Source: Oceanibacterium hippocampi (GTDB taxonomy: Bacteria; Pseudomonadota; Alphaproteobacteria; Sneathiellales; Sneathiellaceae). From it: a stretch of DNA of 64,000 nt. The translations under genes and the position numbers were made by a program. This document shows positions 49,106 to 57,701 of this stretch, one piece after another; the first letter of the stretch is position 1; every line of letters begins with the position of its first letter. The notes beneath the pieces are model-generated. The model had not been told where the DNA came from. It did no database searches and saw nothing but the letters and a program-made list of their open reading frames with translations. The stretch covers positions 1,566,335 through 1,630,334 of the forward strand of contig NZ_FWFR01000001.1 of NCBI RefSeq assembly GCF_900172325.1, written 5' to 3'.

Positions 49106-49852
49106 TCAGCCGAACCCGGCGCGGACGAGGATATTGAGGCCGAGCGCCAGGATCGCGACGAAGAAGACGCGTCGGAAGGCCGTTTCCGAGAGCCATTGCC
49201 GCAGCCGCTGTCCGAGGATCATGCCGAGGATCGCCGGCAGCAGCGCCAGCGTCGAGGTCAGCGCCAGCGGCCCGTCGAGGAGCCGGTTGCCGCCGAGCGC
49301 CAGGCCGAGCGCCGCGGTCGAGGCGGCGAACAACATGCCCATCGCCTGGACCAGCATGTCGCGCGGCAGGCCGATCGCCTGCAGGTACATCACGCCGGGC
49401 ACCACGAAGGAGCCGGTCAGGCCGGTCAGCAGGCCGTTCGCCGCGCCGAAGCCGGGCCCGGCCCAGCGCTCCCGTGGGGGGCGTATCGTGATCCGGACGC
49501 CGGCCAGGCCGAGCGCCGCGTAGGCGACCAGCAGAACGCCGAGCAGGGCGGTGAGCAAGCCCACGTCGAGCCGGGTGAGCATTGCCGCGCCGATCCAGAT
49601 CGTTGCCGTGGCGGCGAGCAGGAACGGCCAGAGCCTGCGGATCAGGGCCCGCGCGTTGCCGCCGGTCGCGGCCTGCCAGAGGTTGGTGGCGAGCGACGGC
49701 ACAATCATCAGCGCCATCGCCGTCGTCAGGTCGAAGACCGTCGCGAGCAGTGCCAGGCTGACCGTCGGCAGGCCGAGCCCCACCACGCCCTTGACGCCGC
49801 CCGCAAGCAGGAAGGTGAGGGCGATCGCGACCATCGCCGCCGGTTCGAACAC
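49106..49852 (-). CDS. TauE/SafE family membrane permease
   Basis: 248 residues, about eight hydrophobic segments. The first has the family-typical LLAGGVKGVVGLGLPTVSLALL near 15, and the second half repeats the pattern in GPGFGAANGLLTGLTGSFVVPGVMYLQ near 130. Family members export sulfite, sulfoacetate or related organosulfur anions, but many have no known substrate. It is 4 bases downstream of the aminopeptidase gene on the same strand, so probably co-transcribed. Confidence 0.88.
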   Translation of the reverse strand: MFEPAAMVAIALTFLLAGGVKGVVGLGLPTVSLALLATVFDLTTAMALMIVPSLATNLWQAATGGNARALIRRLWPFLLAATATIWIGAAMLTRLDVGLLTALLGVLLVAYAALGLAGVRITIRPPRERWAGPGFGAANGLLTGLTGSFVVPGVMYLQAIGLPRDMLVQAMGMLFAASTAALGLALGGNRLLDGPLALTSTLALLPAILGMILGQRLRQWLSETAFRRVFFVAILALGLNILVRAGFG

Positions 49853-49856
49853 GGGC

Positions 49857-51881
49857 CTAGCCGAGCGGTGCCGTCGCCGCCTCGAGCCAGGCGAGCGCCT
49901 CGCCGGACAGGGCCGGCGCCGCGTTCTCCCTGACCCGGGCGTGATAGGCGTCGAGCCAGCGCCGTTCGCCGTCGTCGAGCAGGGCGGTGTCGACGAGGTT
50001 GCGGTCGATCGGCGCGAGCGTCAGTGTCTCGAAGCCGAGCAGCGGGCGTTCGCCGCCCTCCGGGACGCCGCATTCGATCACCGCCACCAGGTTCTCGATC
50101 CGGATGCCGTAGGCGCCGGTCTTGTAGTAGCCGGGCTCGTTGGAGACGATCATGCCGGGGCGGAGCGCCACCGTGTTGCCGATCTTGGAGATCCGCTGCG
50201 GCCCCTCGTGAACGCCGAGATAGCTGCCGACGCCGTGCCCGGTGCCGTGATCGTAGTCGAGGCCCGCCTGCCAGAGCGGCTGGCGCGCCAGGGCGTCGAG
50301 CTGGCTGCCCGTGGTGCCGGCCGGGAAGCGCGCGGTGGCGAGCGCGATATGGCCCTTCAGCACGCGCGTGAAGCGGTCCTTCATCTCGGCGCTGGGGGTG
50401 CCGATGGCGACCGTCCGGGTGATGTCGGTGGTGCCGTCGAGATATTGCCCGCCGGAATCGACCAGGTAGAGCGAGCCCGGTTCGAGCGTGCGATTGCTCG
50501 CCCTTGTCGCGTGGTAATGCACGATCGCGCCGTTCGGCCCGGCACCGGAGATCGTCCCGAAGGAGAGGTCGCGGATCAGCTCGCCCTCGGCCCGGAAGGC
50601 GCGGAGCCGCTCCTGCGCGCTCATCTCGTCGATCGTGCCGTCGGCCCCGTTCGCCGCCAGCCAGGCGAGGAAGCGGCTGACCGCGATGCCGTCGCGGCGA
50701 TGGGCGGCGCGGGCGCCGTCGAGCTCGGTCGGGTTCTTGCAGGCCTTGGGCAACTGGCAGGGATCGTCGGCAAGGACCGGCTGGGCGCCGGCCCGGCGGA
50801 GCCGCTCGAGAACCCAGACGCCGGTCGACGCGGGATCGACCCGGACCTTCCTGCCGGCCAGCGCGTCGAGGGCCGGGCCGAAGCGATCGGGCTGACTGAT
50901 GGTCACCGCGTTGCCGCAATGGCGGCGCAACTCGTCGTCGACCTTGCGCGGATCGATGAACAGCTCGGCCGTCGCATCGGCGTGGAGAATGGCGAAGGAA
51001 AGCGGCAGCGGCGTATGCGGCACGTCGGCGCCGCGGATATTGAGCAGCCAGGCGATCGAATCCGGCAGCGTCAGCACGACCGCATCGGCACCGTCGAGCG
51101 CGCCTGCGACCTCGGTCCGCTTGTCCGCCGATTCGCGTCCGCTGTAGGCTAGCGGCAGCGGCCGGGCCGGCGACAGCGGCGCCGGCGGCCGGTCGGTCCA
51201 GACGGCGTCGATCGGGTTGCCGTCGGTCGCCTTGAGCGTCGCCCCCCGCTTCTCGATCGCGGCCCTGATCCGGGCCAGACCGGATTCGGTATGCAGCCAC
51301 GGGTCGAAGCCGATGACCTCGCCGGCCTGGACGGTCTCGGCGATCCACGCCTCGGGCGGTTCGTCGCTGACATGGCGCGGGGTGAAGAGCGCCGCGTCGA
51401 CCTGCTGGCGCACCTGCAGTGTGTAGCGGCCGTCGACGAAAATCGCCGCCGTGTCGCGATGCACGATGGCGAGCCCGGCCGAACCGGTGAACCCGGTCAG
51501 CCAAGTCAGCCGCATGGCGCCGGGCGGCACCCATTCGCCGTGATACTCGTCGGAGAGCGGCACCAGGAAACCGTCGAGCTCGCGGTCGGCGAGTTCGACG
51601 CGGAGCCGGGCGAGGCGGTCGGCGCTTGCCGCCGGATCCTCGACGATCGCCTCGAAGCGTTGCGCGCGTTCGCGCAACAGCGATGCAAGCCGTGCGCTCA
51701 TGGCCGCATCGTCGGCCGGCAGCAACGCGAGCCCGTCGTGGCCGCCCAGCCGTTCGGGCGCGGCGGCGATGCCGTCGATCAGGGCGGACAGGGCCTCGAC
51801 GTCGGTGGCGCCGTCGCCGGCATCCTCGGCCTCGAGAAGGCGGGCAACCAGTTCCCGGGTCGCCTGGGGGGCGTCGCGCAT
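49857..51881 (-). CDS. Xaa-Pro aminopeptidase (M24B), with N-terminal extension
   Basis: 674 residues from the ATG at 51881, supported by GCAGGAG seven bases upstream. Two creatinase-like N-domains (about 83-400) precede the pita-bread M24 domain. Metal ligands appear in LVDSGGQYLDGTTDITRT near 466, in HGTGHGVGSYLGVHEGP near 549, and E residues in ENLVAVIE further on. It removes N-terminal residues before proline. The protein core begins near ASADRLARLRVEL; the 80 residues before it are an acidic, helix-rich extension I do not recognise. Confidence 0.94.
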   Translation of the reverse strand: MRDAPQATRELVARLLEAEDAGDGATDVEALSALIDGIAAAPERLGGHDGLALLPADDAAMSARLASLLRERAQRFEAIVEDPAASADRLARLRVELADRELDGFLVPLSDEYHGEWVPPGAMRLTWLTGFTGSAGLAIVHRDTAAIFVDGRYTLQVRQQVDAALFTPRHVSDEPPEAWIAETVQAGEVIGFDPWLHTESGLARIRAAIEKRGATLKATDGNPIDAVWTDRPPAPLSPARPLPLAYSGRESADKRTEVAGALDGADAVVLTLPDSIAWLLNIRGADVPHTPLPLSFAILHADATAELFIDPRKVDDELRRHCGNAVTISQPDRFGPALDALAGRKVRVDPASTGVWVLERLRRAGAQPVLADDPCQLPKACKNPTELDGARAAHRRDGIAVSRFLAWLAANGADGTIDEMSAQERLRAFRAEGELIRDLSFGTISGAGPNGAIVHYHATRASNRTLEPGSLYLVDSGGQYLDGTTDITRTVAIGTPSAEMKDRFTRVLKGHIALATARFPAGTTGSQLDALARQPLWQAGLDYDHGTGHGVGSYLGVHEGPQRISKIGNTVALRPGMIVSNEPGYYKTGAYGIRIENLVAVIECGVPEGGERPLLGFETLTLAPIDRNLVDTALLDDGERRWLDAYHARVRENAAPALSGEALAWLEAATAPLG

Positions 51882-52186
51882 GATTTCTCCTGCGATTACA
51901 TCGTTTACGCGGTAATGAACCCGCCTGACGCGGATCGAATTCCTGAGCTATGCAGAAAACGCAGATCTAAGTTGCCAACTGCGCCTGCGAAATCAGCCTG
52001 TAAGCGGTTGTTTTTTAATAGATGCGGTGCAACATCTGGCTCGTGACAAGCGAACGCGAATTGTACCGCGTGAAACCTGGAAAGGGGATTGTGGGGCCGG
52101 ATGAGGTTTCCGGCAACTCCGGTCTTCCAACCAGGGACATCGTATCGGACCAAATGAGCCAAGACGGCAAGTCAAGGAGTGAGATC
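51882..52186. other. Divergent intergenic region before the DUF1127 gene
   Basis: 305 bases with AT-rich stretches. It contains a six-base T-run at 52011-52016 after a possible stem (see the terminator entry), and a small inverted repeat ATTAC/GTAAT at 51895 and 51912. No promoter for the DUF1127 gene was assigned with confidence, and no protein-coding frame is credible. Confidence 0.5.
51977..52016 (+). terminator. Possible orphan intrinsic terminator
   Basis: AACTGC at 51977-51982 can pair with GCGGTT at 52004-52009 (one U-G), with an inner CTG/CAG pairing, and a run of six T follows one base later. Long T-runs are rare in this GC-rich sequence. No plus-strand gene ends upstream here, so if real, it would end an unannotated transcript such as a small RNA. 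The stem is weak, and chance is quite possible. Confidence 0.35.
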
Positions 52187-52537
52187 ATGAACAGCTACAC
52201 GATGCAGGATATGCAGGAACGAGCCCAGGTCAGCGAACATGTCGCGCCGTCCCAGGTTGAATTCCTGGACATTCTCGACCGCGCCCGCCAGCTTCGCGCC
52301 GAAGCGATGCGGGGCCTGTTCGAGAAGGCCTTCGGCGGCATCGGCACGCGCATGCGTACCTACCTCCAGAAGCGTTCGGCTTACAACGAGCTGATGAATC
52401 TCGACGAACATTCGCTCCGCGATATCGGCCTGACCCGCGGCGACATCCGCGCGGCGGTTGACGGTCGCTTCTACCGCGGCGCCAACGACAACGTCGAGAG
52501 CGGCGAAGTCGTCGCCTTCGGTCGCGAAGCTTCCTGA
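52187..52537 (+). CDS. DUF1127 domain small protein
   Basis: 116 residues from the ATG at 52187, which follows AAGGAG eight bases upstream; longer in-frame starts exist without ribosome sites. The C-terminal part holds a DUF1127 domain near 65-100: YNELMNLDEHSLRDIGLTRGDIRAAVDG, arginine-rich with the pattern L-x-L-D-x-x-L-x-D-I-G. DUF1127 proteins in alphaproteobacteria have been linked to phosphate metabolism, RNA turnover and stress; no enzymatic activity is known to me. It is alone between divergent and convergent neighbours. Confidence 0.86.
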   Translation: MNSYTMQDMQERAQVSEHVAPSQVEFLDILDRARQLRAEAMRGLFEKAFGGIGTRMRTYLQKRSAYNELMNLDEHSLRDIGLTRGDIRAAVDGRFYRGANDNVESGEVVAFGREAS

Positions 52538-52555
52538 GCTTCGACTACCGCTCCG

Positions 52556-53422
52556 TCACTTGCCGAGCACCAGGGTCGGCCACTGGCCGACCCGGTGCCT
52601 TCGGACGAGGCGGAGCCCCTGAAGGCGATAGGCGCTGCGTACCTGGGCTTCCTGCCAGTCGAGCAGACCGGCAAGCACCAGCCGCCCGCCCGGCGCCATC
52701 AGGCCGGCGACAGCCGGTGCCAGCCGGATCAGCGGCCGGGCAAGTATGTTCGCGGTGATCAGATCGTAAGGCCCACCCGCCCGGATTGACGGATGGGCGG
52801 GGCCGTCGGCGACGAACAGCGACAGATAGCGCTGCAGGTGGTTCAGCCGGGCATTGCCGGCCGCCACGGCCACCGAGCGGGCGTCGATATCGCTCGCCAT
52901 GACCGGACGGCGCAGGACATGCGCGGCCGCCATGGCCAGCACGCCGGAACCGCAGCCGAGGTCATAGGGCCGCGAGAATTCCCGTTCCTTGAACAGGCGA
53001 TCGAGCGCCTGGAGACAGCCCCGGGTGGTCTGGTGATGACCGGTCCCGAAGGCCTGCCCGGCGTCAATCAGCAGATCGACCGCGCCCGGATTGGACGAGA
53101 CCGGATCGTGACTGCCATGCAGGTAGTAGCGTCCGGCCTGGACCGGGATCAGGCCGGCACGCGACATCGATACCCAGTCCTGCGGCGTCAGCGGCCCGAT
53201 CCGGTATTCGAGGCCGTCGAGCAGGCGCTCCAGCGCGGCCGCGTCGGGTGGCGTCTCGAAATAGGCGCGCAGTTCCCATTCGCTGTCCTCGCCGGCCCGC
53301 TCCCGGGTGACCACGGCATCGGCGAAGGCGTCGAAGAAGTCGCCGAGCCGGTCGATGACCAGCCGGGCGCCGTTCACGATCAGCTCGTGCGTGGTGTTCT
53401 CAGGCCGGGTCGACAAAGGCAT
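52556..53422 (-). CDS. prmA: Ribosomal protein L11 methyltransferase PrmA
   Basis: 288 residues. The N-terminal substrate-recognition domain (about 1-95) is followed by GQAFGTGHHQTTRGCLQAL near 118, SAM motif I DLGCGSGVLAMAAA near 148, and ANILARPLIRLAP near 213, the characteristic N-I-L-A-x-P-L motif. It methylates L11 lysines and the N-terminus. Its start overlaps the uvrD end by 23 bases, so it is co-transcribed with it. Confidence 0.94.
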   Translation of the reverse strand: MPLSTRPENTTHELIVNGARLVIDRLGDFFDAFADAVVTRERAGEDSEWELRAYFETPPDAAALERLLDGLEYRIGPLTPQDWVSMSRAGLIPVQAGRYYLHGSHDPVSSNPGAVDLLIDAGQAFGTGHHQTTRGCLQALDRLFKEREFSRPYDLGCGSGVLAMAAAHVLRRPVMASDIDARSVAVAAGNARLNHLQRYLSLFVADGPAHPSIRAGGPYDLITANILARPLIRLAPAVAGLMAPGGRLVLAGLLDWQEAQVRSAYRLQGLRLVRRHRVGQWPTLVLGK

Positions 53423-55703
53423 CCATCACTTTTTTCCGGCCCGCCTTCTCGAATTCGATCTCGAGCTTGTTGCCGTCCATCGCCCTGATCCGGCCATAGC
53501 CGAATTTCTGGTGAAAGATCCGCTGGCCGAGCGCATAGCCGCCTTCGGGTCCCGACGTCTCGACCACCGTCGCCTCGCCCTCGATGAGCCCGCCGCGCCG
53601 TTCGTAGCGGGCGCCATAGCCTTTCTGGCGGCCGCGCCAGTCGGATTTCTCCCACGGCGCCTCGTAGGCGCCGCCGGCGCCGCCGGCGCCGCCGACCCGG
53701 CCCCAGCCGGCGCCGCCGCTGCCGTAGATGCCGGGGTCGGAAAGCTTCTCCACGTGATCGGCCGGCAGCTCCTCGACGAAGCGGCTCGGGATCGAGGATT
53801 GCCACTGGCCGTGCACGCGACGGTTCGCGGCGAAGGAAATCGTGCATTGGCGCCGCGCCCGGGTGATCCCGACATAGGCGAGGCGGCGTTCCTCCTCCAG
53901 CCCCTTCTGGCCGCTTTCGCCGAGCGCGCGCTGGTGCGGGAACAGGCCTTCCTCCCAGCCGGGCAGGAAGACATGCTCGAACTCCAGGCCCTTGGCCGAA
54001 TGCAGCGTCATCAGCGAGACCATGTCCTCGTCGCGCTGCTCGGCATTCTCCATGACCAGCGCGACATGCTCGAGGAAGGCGGCGAGCGTCGGGAACTCCT
54101 CCATCGCGCGGATCAGTTCCTTCAGGTTCTCCAGCCGGCCCGGCGCGTCGGGGCTGCGGTCGTGCTGCCACATGGCGGTATAGCCGCTTTCGTCCAGCAC
54201 GGTCTCGGCGAGCTCGTGATGCGGCATCACGTCGATCAGTGCCCGCCAGCGCCGGAAATCGTCGAGCAGCCGGGCCAGCGCGGTGCGCGCCTGCGGGCGC
54301 AGCTCGTCGGTCTCGACGATCGCCGTGCCGGCCCCGAGCAGTGTCGTGCCGGCGGCCCGCGCGGTCTCGTGCAGCTTCTTCACCGTTGCCGCGCCGAGCG
54401 CCCGCTTCGGCACGTTGATGATGCGCTCCAGCGCCAGGTCGTCATCGGGCTGGGCGACCATGCGCAGATAGGCCATGGCGTCGCGGATCTCGGCGCGCTC
54501 GTAGAAGCGCGGGCCGCCGATCACCCGGTAGGGCAGGCCGAGGGTGAGGAAGCGTTCCTCGAAATCGCGGGTCTGGAAGCCGGCCCGGACGAGGATCGCG
54601 ATATCGTCGAGGCGGGCGCCGTCGCGCTGCAGCGCCTCGATATCCTCGCCGATGATGCGCGCCTCCTCGATCCCGTCCCAGACGCCGCGCAGGCCGACCA
54701 TTCGGCCGGGATCGTCGTCGGTCCAGAGGGTCTTGCCGAGGCGGGCCTCGTTATGGGCGATCAGCGCCGAGGCGGTGGCGAGGATATGCCCGGTCGAGCG
54801 GTAGTTGCGCTCGAGGCGGACCACCTTGGCGCCGGGGAAGTCGCTCTCGAAACGCAGGATGTTGTCGACCTCCGCGCCGCGCCAGCCGTAGATCGACTGG
54901 TCGTCGTCACCGACGCAGCAGATGTTGTGATGCGACTGGGCGAGCAGGCGGAGCCAGAGATACTGCGCGACGTTTGTGTCCTGGTACTCGTCGACCAGGA
55001 TGTAGCGGAACTGTTCCTGGTAGCGGGCGAGAATGTCCGGATTGCTCGAGAACAGGGTCAGCGTGTGCACGAGAAGGTCGCCGAAATCGCAGGCGTTGAG
55101 CGTCAGCAGCCGGGCCTGGTAGGCGCGGTAGAGTTCCAGCGCCTTGCCGTCGGCAAAACCGTTGCCGTCGCCGCCGCCGACCTTGTCGGGCGTCAGGCCC
55201 TTGTCCTTCCAGCGGTCGATGACGGCGGCGAGCGCCCGCGCCGGCCAGCGCTTCACGTCGACCTCGTGGGCTTCCAGCACCTGCTTCAGCAGGCGGAGCT
55301 GGTCGTCGGTGTCGAGGATCGTGAAATTGCTCTTCAGGCCGACCAGCTCGGCGTGGCGGCGCAACAGCCAGACGCCGATGGCATGAAAGGTGCCGAGGCG
55401 CACATCGCCGGCGATCGGGCCGACGAGGGCGGCCAGCCGGTCCTGCATCTCGCGCGACGCCTTGTTGGTGAAGGTCACCGCGAGGACCTGCCAGGGCTGG
55501 CAGCGCCCGGTCGCCAGCAGATGGGCAAGCCGGGTCGTTAGCACCCGGGTCTTGCCGGTACCGGCGCCGGCAAGCACCAGGACCGGGCCGTCGAGGGCCT
55601 CGACAGCCTCGCGCTGGGCCTCGTTGAGCTTGGCGAGATAGGGCGCGGCGGCGGGCTGGCGGGCTGGCGGCGCCGCGGCAAGATCGAAGGGATCGTCGTT
55701 CAT
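53400..55703 (-). CDS. uvrD: UvrD/PcrA-type superfamily 1 DNA helicase
   Basis: 767 residues. Motif I LAGAGTGKTRVL near 48, motif Ia FTNKASREM near 76, II LVDEYQDTN near 239, III DDDQSIYGWRGAE near 265, IV VRLERNYRSTGHIL near 293, and V/VI VSLMTLHSAKGLEFEHVFLPGWEEG near 560. 3'-5' helicase for mismatch and nucleotide excision repair. Length fits UvrD. A Gly/Ala-rich segment near 670-678 is encoded by three exact 9-base repeats. The last 40 residues form the tudor-like C-terminal domain (LGQRIFHQKFGYGRIRAMDGNKLEIEFEKAGRKKV). Confidence 0.96.
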   Translation of the reverse strand: MNDDPFDLAAAPPARQPAAAPYLAKLNEAQREAVEALDGPVLVLAGAGTGKTRVLTTRLAHLLATGRCQPWQVLAVTFTNKASREMQDRLAALVGPIAGDVRLGTFHAIGVWLLRRHAELVGLKSNFTILDTDDQLRLLKQVLEAHEVDVKRWPARALAAVIDRWKDKGLTPDKVGGGDGNGFADGKALELYRAYQARLLTLNACDFGDLLVHTLTLFSSNPDILARYQEQFRYILVDEYQDTNVAQYLWLRLLAQSHHNICCVGDDDQSIYGWRGAEVDNILRFESDFPGAKVVRLERNYRSTGHILATASALIAHNEARLGKTLWTDDDPGRMVGLRGVWDGIEEARIIGEDIEALQRDGARLDDIAILVRAGFQTRDFEERFLTLGLPYRVIGGPRFYERAEIRDAMAYLRMVAQPDDDLALERIINVPKRALGAATVKKLHETARAAGTTLLGAGTAIVETDELRPQARTALARLLDDFRRWRALIDVMPHHELAETVLDESGYTAMWQHDRSPDAPGRLENLKELIRAMEEFPTLAAFLEHVALVMENAEQRDEDMVSLMTLHSAKGLEFEHVFLPGWEEGLFPHQRALGESGQKGLEEERRLAYVGITRARRQCTISFAANRRVHGQWQSSIPSRFVEELPADHVEKLSDPGIYGSGGAGWGRVGGAGGAGGAYEAPWEKSDWRGRQKGYGARYERRGGLIEGEATVVETSGPEGGYALGQRIFHQKFGYGRIRAMDGNKLEIEFEKAGRKKVMDAFVDPA
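53667..53693. repeat. Three tandem 9-base repeats inside uvrD
   Basis: The unit GGCGCCGCC is repeated exactly at 53667, 53676 and 53685. On the coding (minus) strand it gives a Gly-Gly-Ala repeat in the linker before the C-terminal domain. Copy number could vary by slippage without breaking the frame. Confidence 0.8.
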
Positions 55704-55782
55704 GCCGGGAGATATAACCGATGCCGGTGGCGCGGAACAGGGGCGAAGGGCGGGAAGTGACGGGCGCCCGGCCGAACCGCCG

Positions 55783-57561
55783 TCACTGCGATTCCTTGTG
55801 TTTCTGCTCGCTGCGGATCAGGGCCGCGTTGTAGGCCATCAGCAGGTCGCGGTAATGCAGCACGCCGACGACGTGATTGTCGTCCAGCGGGTCGATGACG
55901 GCGACGCTGTCCTCACCGCCGCCGGTCATGGCGTCGAGCGCCTCCTTCAGGCTGCTCTGGGCCTCGACGATGGTCTGCGCGCGATGAGCGATGACCCCGG
56001 CAGTCGCCGCCGCGTCCGCCTCGCCGGCGAAGATCACCTGCTTGACGTCGCTGAAATCGAGATGGCCGACCAGGTGCCCCTCGCGGTCGATGACGACGAA
56101 ATCGGTGCTCGGGCTCTGTTCCAGCAGGGTTCGGACCTCTTCCGCCGAGGCGTCCTCGTGGACATACTGCACCTTCCGGCGCATCACCTCGCGAACGCTT
56201 CGGCGCTCCAGTTCCTCGCTGGCGCTGTCATGGCCGAGGGTGACACCGCGCCGGGTCAGTTGCCATTGGAAGAAGCTGCCGCCGACGATGCGCCGTGCGA
56301 CCACCGAGGCGATGACGGCGGCGACCATAACGGCGATCGACATCTTGTAGTCGCCGGTCAGCTCGAAGACGATCAGGATCGTCGAGATCGGCGCGCCGAG
56401 CACGCCGGCGGCGACCGCGCCCATGCCGATGATCGCGTAGGCGCCGTGGCTCGCGGCCAGTTCCGGGAAGACGCCGGCGGCAATGATGCCGTAGGCGCCG
56501 CCGGTCATCGCGCCGACGAAGAGCGAGGGCGAGAAGACCCCGCCGCCGAAACGGGCGCCGTAGCAGATCGCCGCTGCTGCCGTTTTGAGGACGATCAGGG
56601 CGAGCAGCAGGTAAAGTGGAAGCTGTTCGCGAAGCGCCATGTCGGTGGCCTCGTAGCCGACGCCCACGACATGCGGGAAGACGATGGCGATGGCGCCGAT
56701 CAGCAGCCCGCCCGAGGCCGGCATCAGCAGGAGCGGGATCTTGATCCGCTCCGCCACGTCCTCGGCGAAGGTCAGGCTCCACATGAAGATCACCGCGACG
56801 ATTCCGCTGACCAGCCCGAGCAGGGCGAAGGCCGGGAATTCCCAGAACGAGGTGATCGCGTAGTCGGGGATCGAGAAGGCCGGGAAGTCGCCGATATGGG
56901 CGCGGCTGACCAGGGTTCCGGCGACCGAGGCGATGACGATCGGCGCGAACGAACGCAGCGCGTAGGAGCCGAGCACCACTTCCAGAGAAAAGAAGACCCC
57001 GGCGATCGGCGCGTTGAAGGAGGCGGCGACGGCGGCCGCGACGCCGCAGCCGAGCAGCGTGACGGCGAGCGTGCGCGGCAGCCGGAGATAGCGACTGGCG
57101 ACGCTGCCGAGCGCCGCGCCGAGGTGGACGACCGGCCCCTCGCGGCCGAGCGAGGCGCCGACGCCGAGCGAGGTGGCGTTGATCATCGCCGCCATCAGGC
57201 CCTCGCGCAGGCTGACCCGGCTCGCCCGGATCTGCGACGCCTCGATCGCGTCGGACACGGCGAGCGAGCGGTGCTCGGGCATCAGGTAGCGCAGCACCGC
57301 GCCGATCACCAGGCCGCCGACCGCCGGGGCCAGCAGCAGGTGCCACCAGGGCAGTTCCGCCAGCAGGGTGACCGTCTGCTCGGTGCGGAAGCCGTAGAAG
57401 AGATTCTGCACCTCGCCGATCGCGAGCCGGAAGCCGAGCGCCCCATAGCCGACGATCGCGCCGAGCAGCGGCGCCCAGGCAAGCAGGATGATCTGCTCGT
57501 TATGGGTGATGCGCAGCCAGTGGCGCGCGATCGTTCGCCTTGATCCTCTGTTGAACGGCAT
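55783..57561 (-). CDS. ClC-family chloride channel or antiporter with CBS pair
   Basis: 592 residues. About ten membrane helices (about 25-430) carry GREGP at 139-143, whose E141 is the gating glutamate, and GGGVFSPSLFVGA near 350, the GxFxP anion site. The first ClC motif GSGIP is not recognisable; the matching position reads LAVSDAIEAS. Two CBS domains (about 455-575) follow, with VREVMRRKVQYVHEDAS. Prokaryotic ClCs are usually Cl-/H+ exchangers for acid tolerance. The CBS pair suggests nucleotide regulation. The gene ends 79 bases before the uvrD start. Confidence 0.92.
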   Translation of the reverse strand: MPFNRGSRRTIARHWLRITHNEQIILLAWAPLLGAIVGYGALGFRLAIGEVQNLFYGFRTEQTVTLLAELPWWHLLLAPAVGGLVIGAVLRYLMPEHRSLAVSDAIEASQIRASRVSLREGLMAAMINATSLGVGASLGREGPVVHLGAALGSVASRYLRLPRTLAVTLLGCGVAAAVAASFNAPIAGVFFSLEVVLGSYALRSFAPIVIASVAGTLVSRAHIGDFPAFSIPDYAITSFWEFPAFALLGLVSGIVAVIFMWSLTFAEDVAERIKIPLLLMPASGGLLIGAIAIVFPHVVGVGYEATDMALREQLPLYLLLALIVLKTAAAAICYGARFGGGVFSPSLFVGAMTGGAYGIIAAGVFPELAASHGAYAIIGMGAVAAGVLGAPISTILIVFELTGDYKMSIAVMVAAVIASVVARRIVGGSFFQWQLTRRGVTLGHDSASEELERRSVREVMRRKVQYVHEDASAEEVRTLLEQSPSTDFVVIDREGHLVGHLDFSDVKQVIFAGEADAAATAGVIAHRAQTIVEAQSSLKEALDAMTGGGEDSVAVIDPLDDNHVVGVLHYRDLLMAYNAALIRSEQKHKESQ

Positions 57562-57701
57562 CGACCGGCCCGGAACGTGATGGTCCGGCTATTAAAGAAT
57601 GCCGCTCCGACAGAAGCAAACATGGAGAATCAACAGCTTCCGCCTTGAGATGCCGAGCCTGTCCCGATCCCGGTCGCGCCCCGCCGGTCCGGTGGCAGGC
57701 C

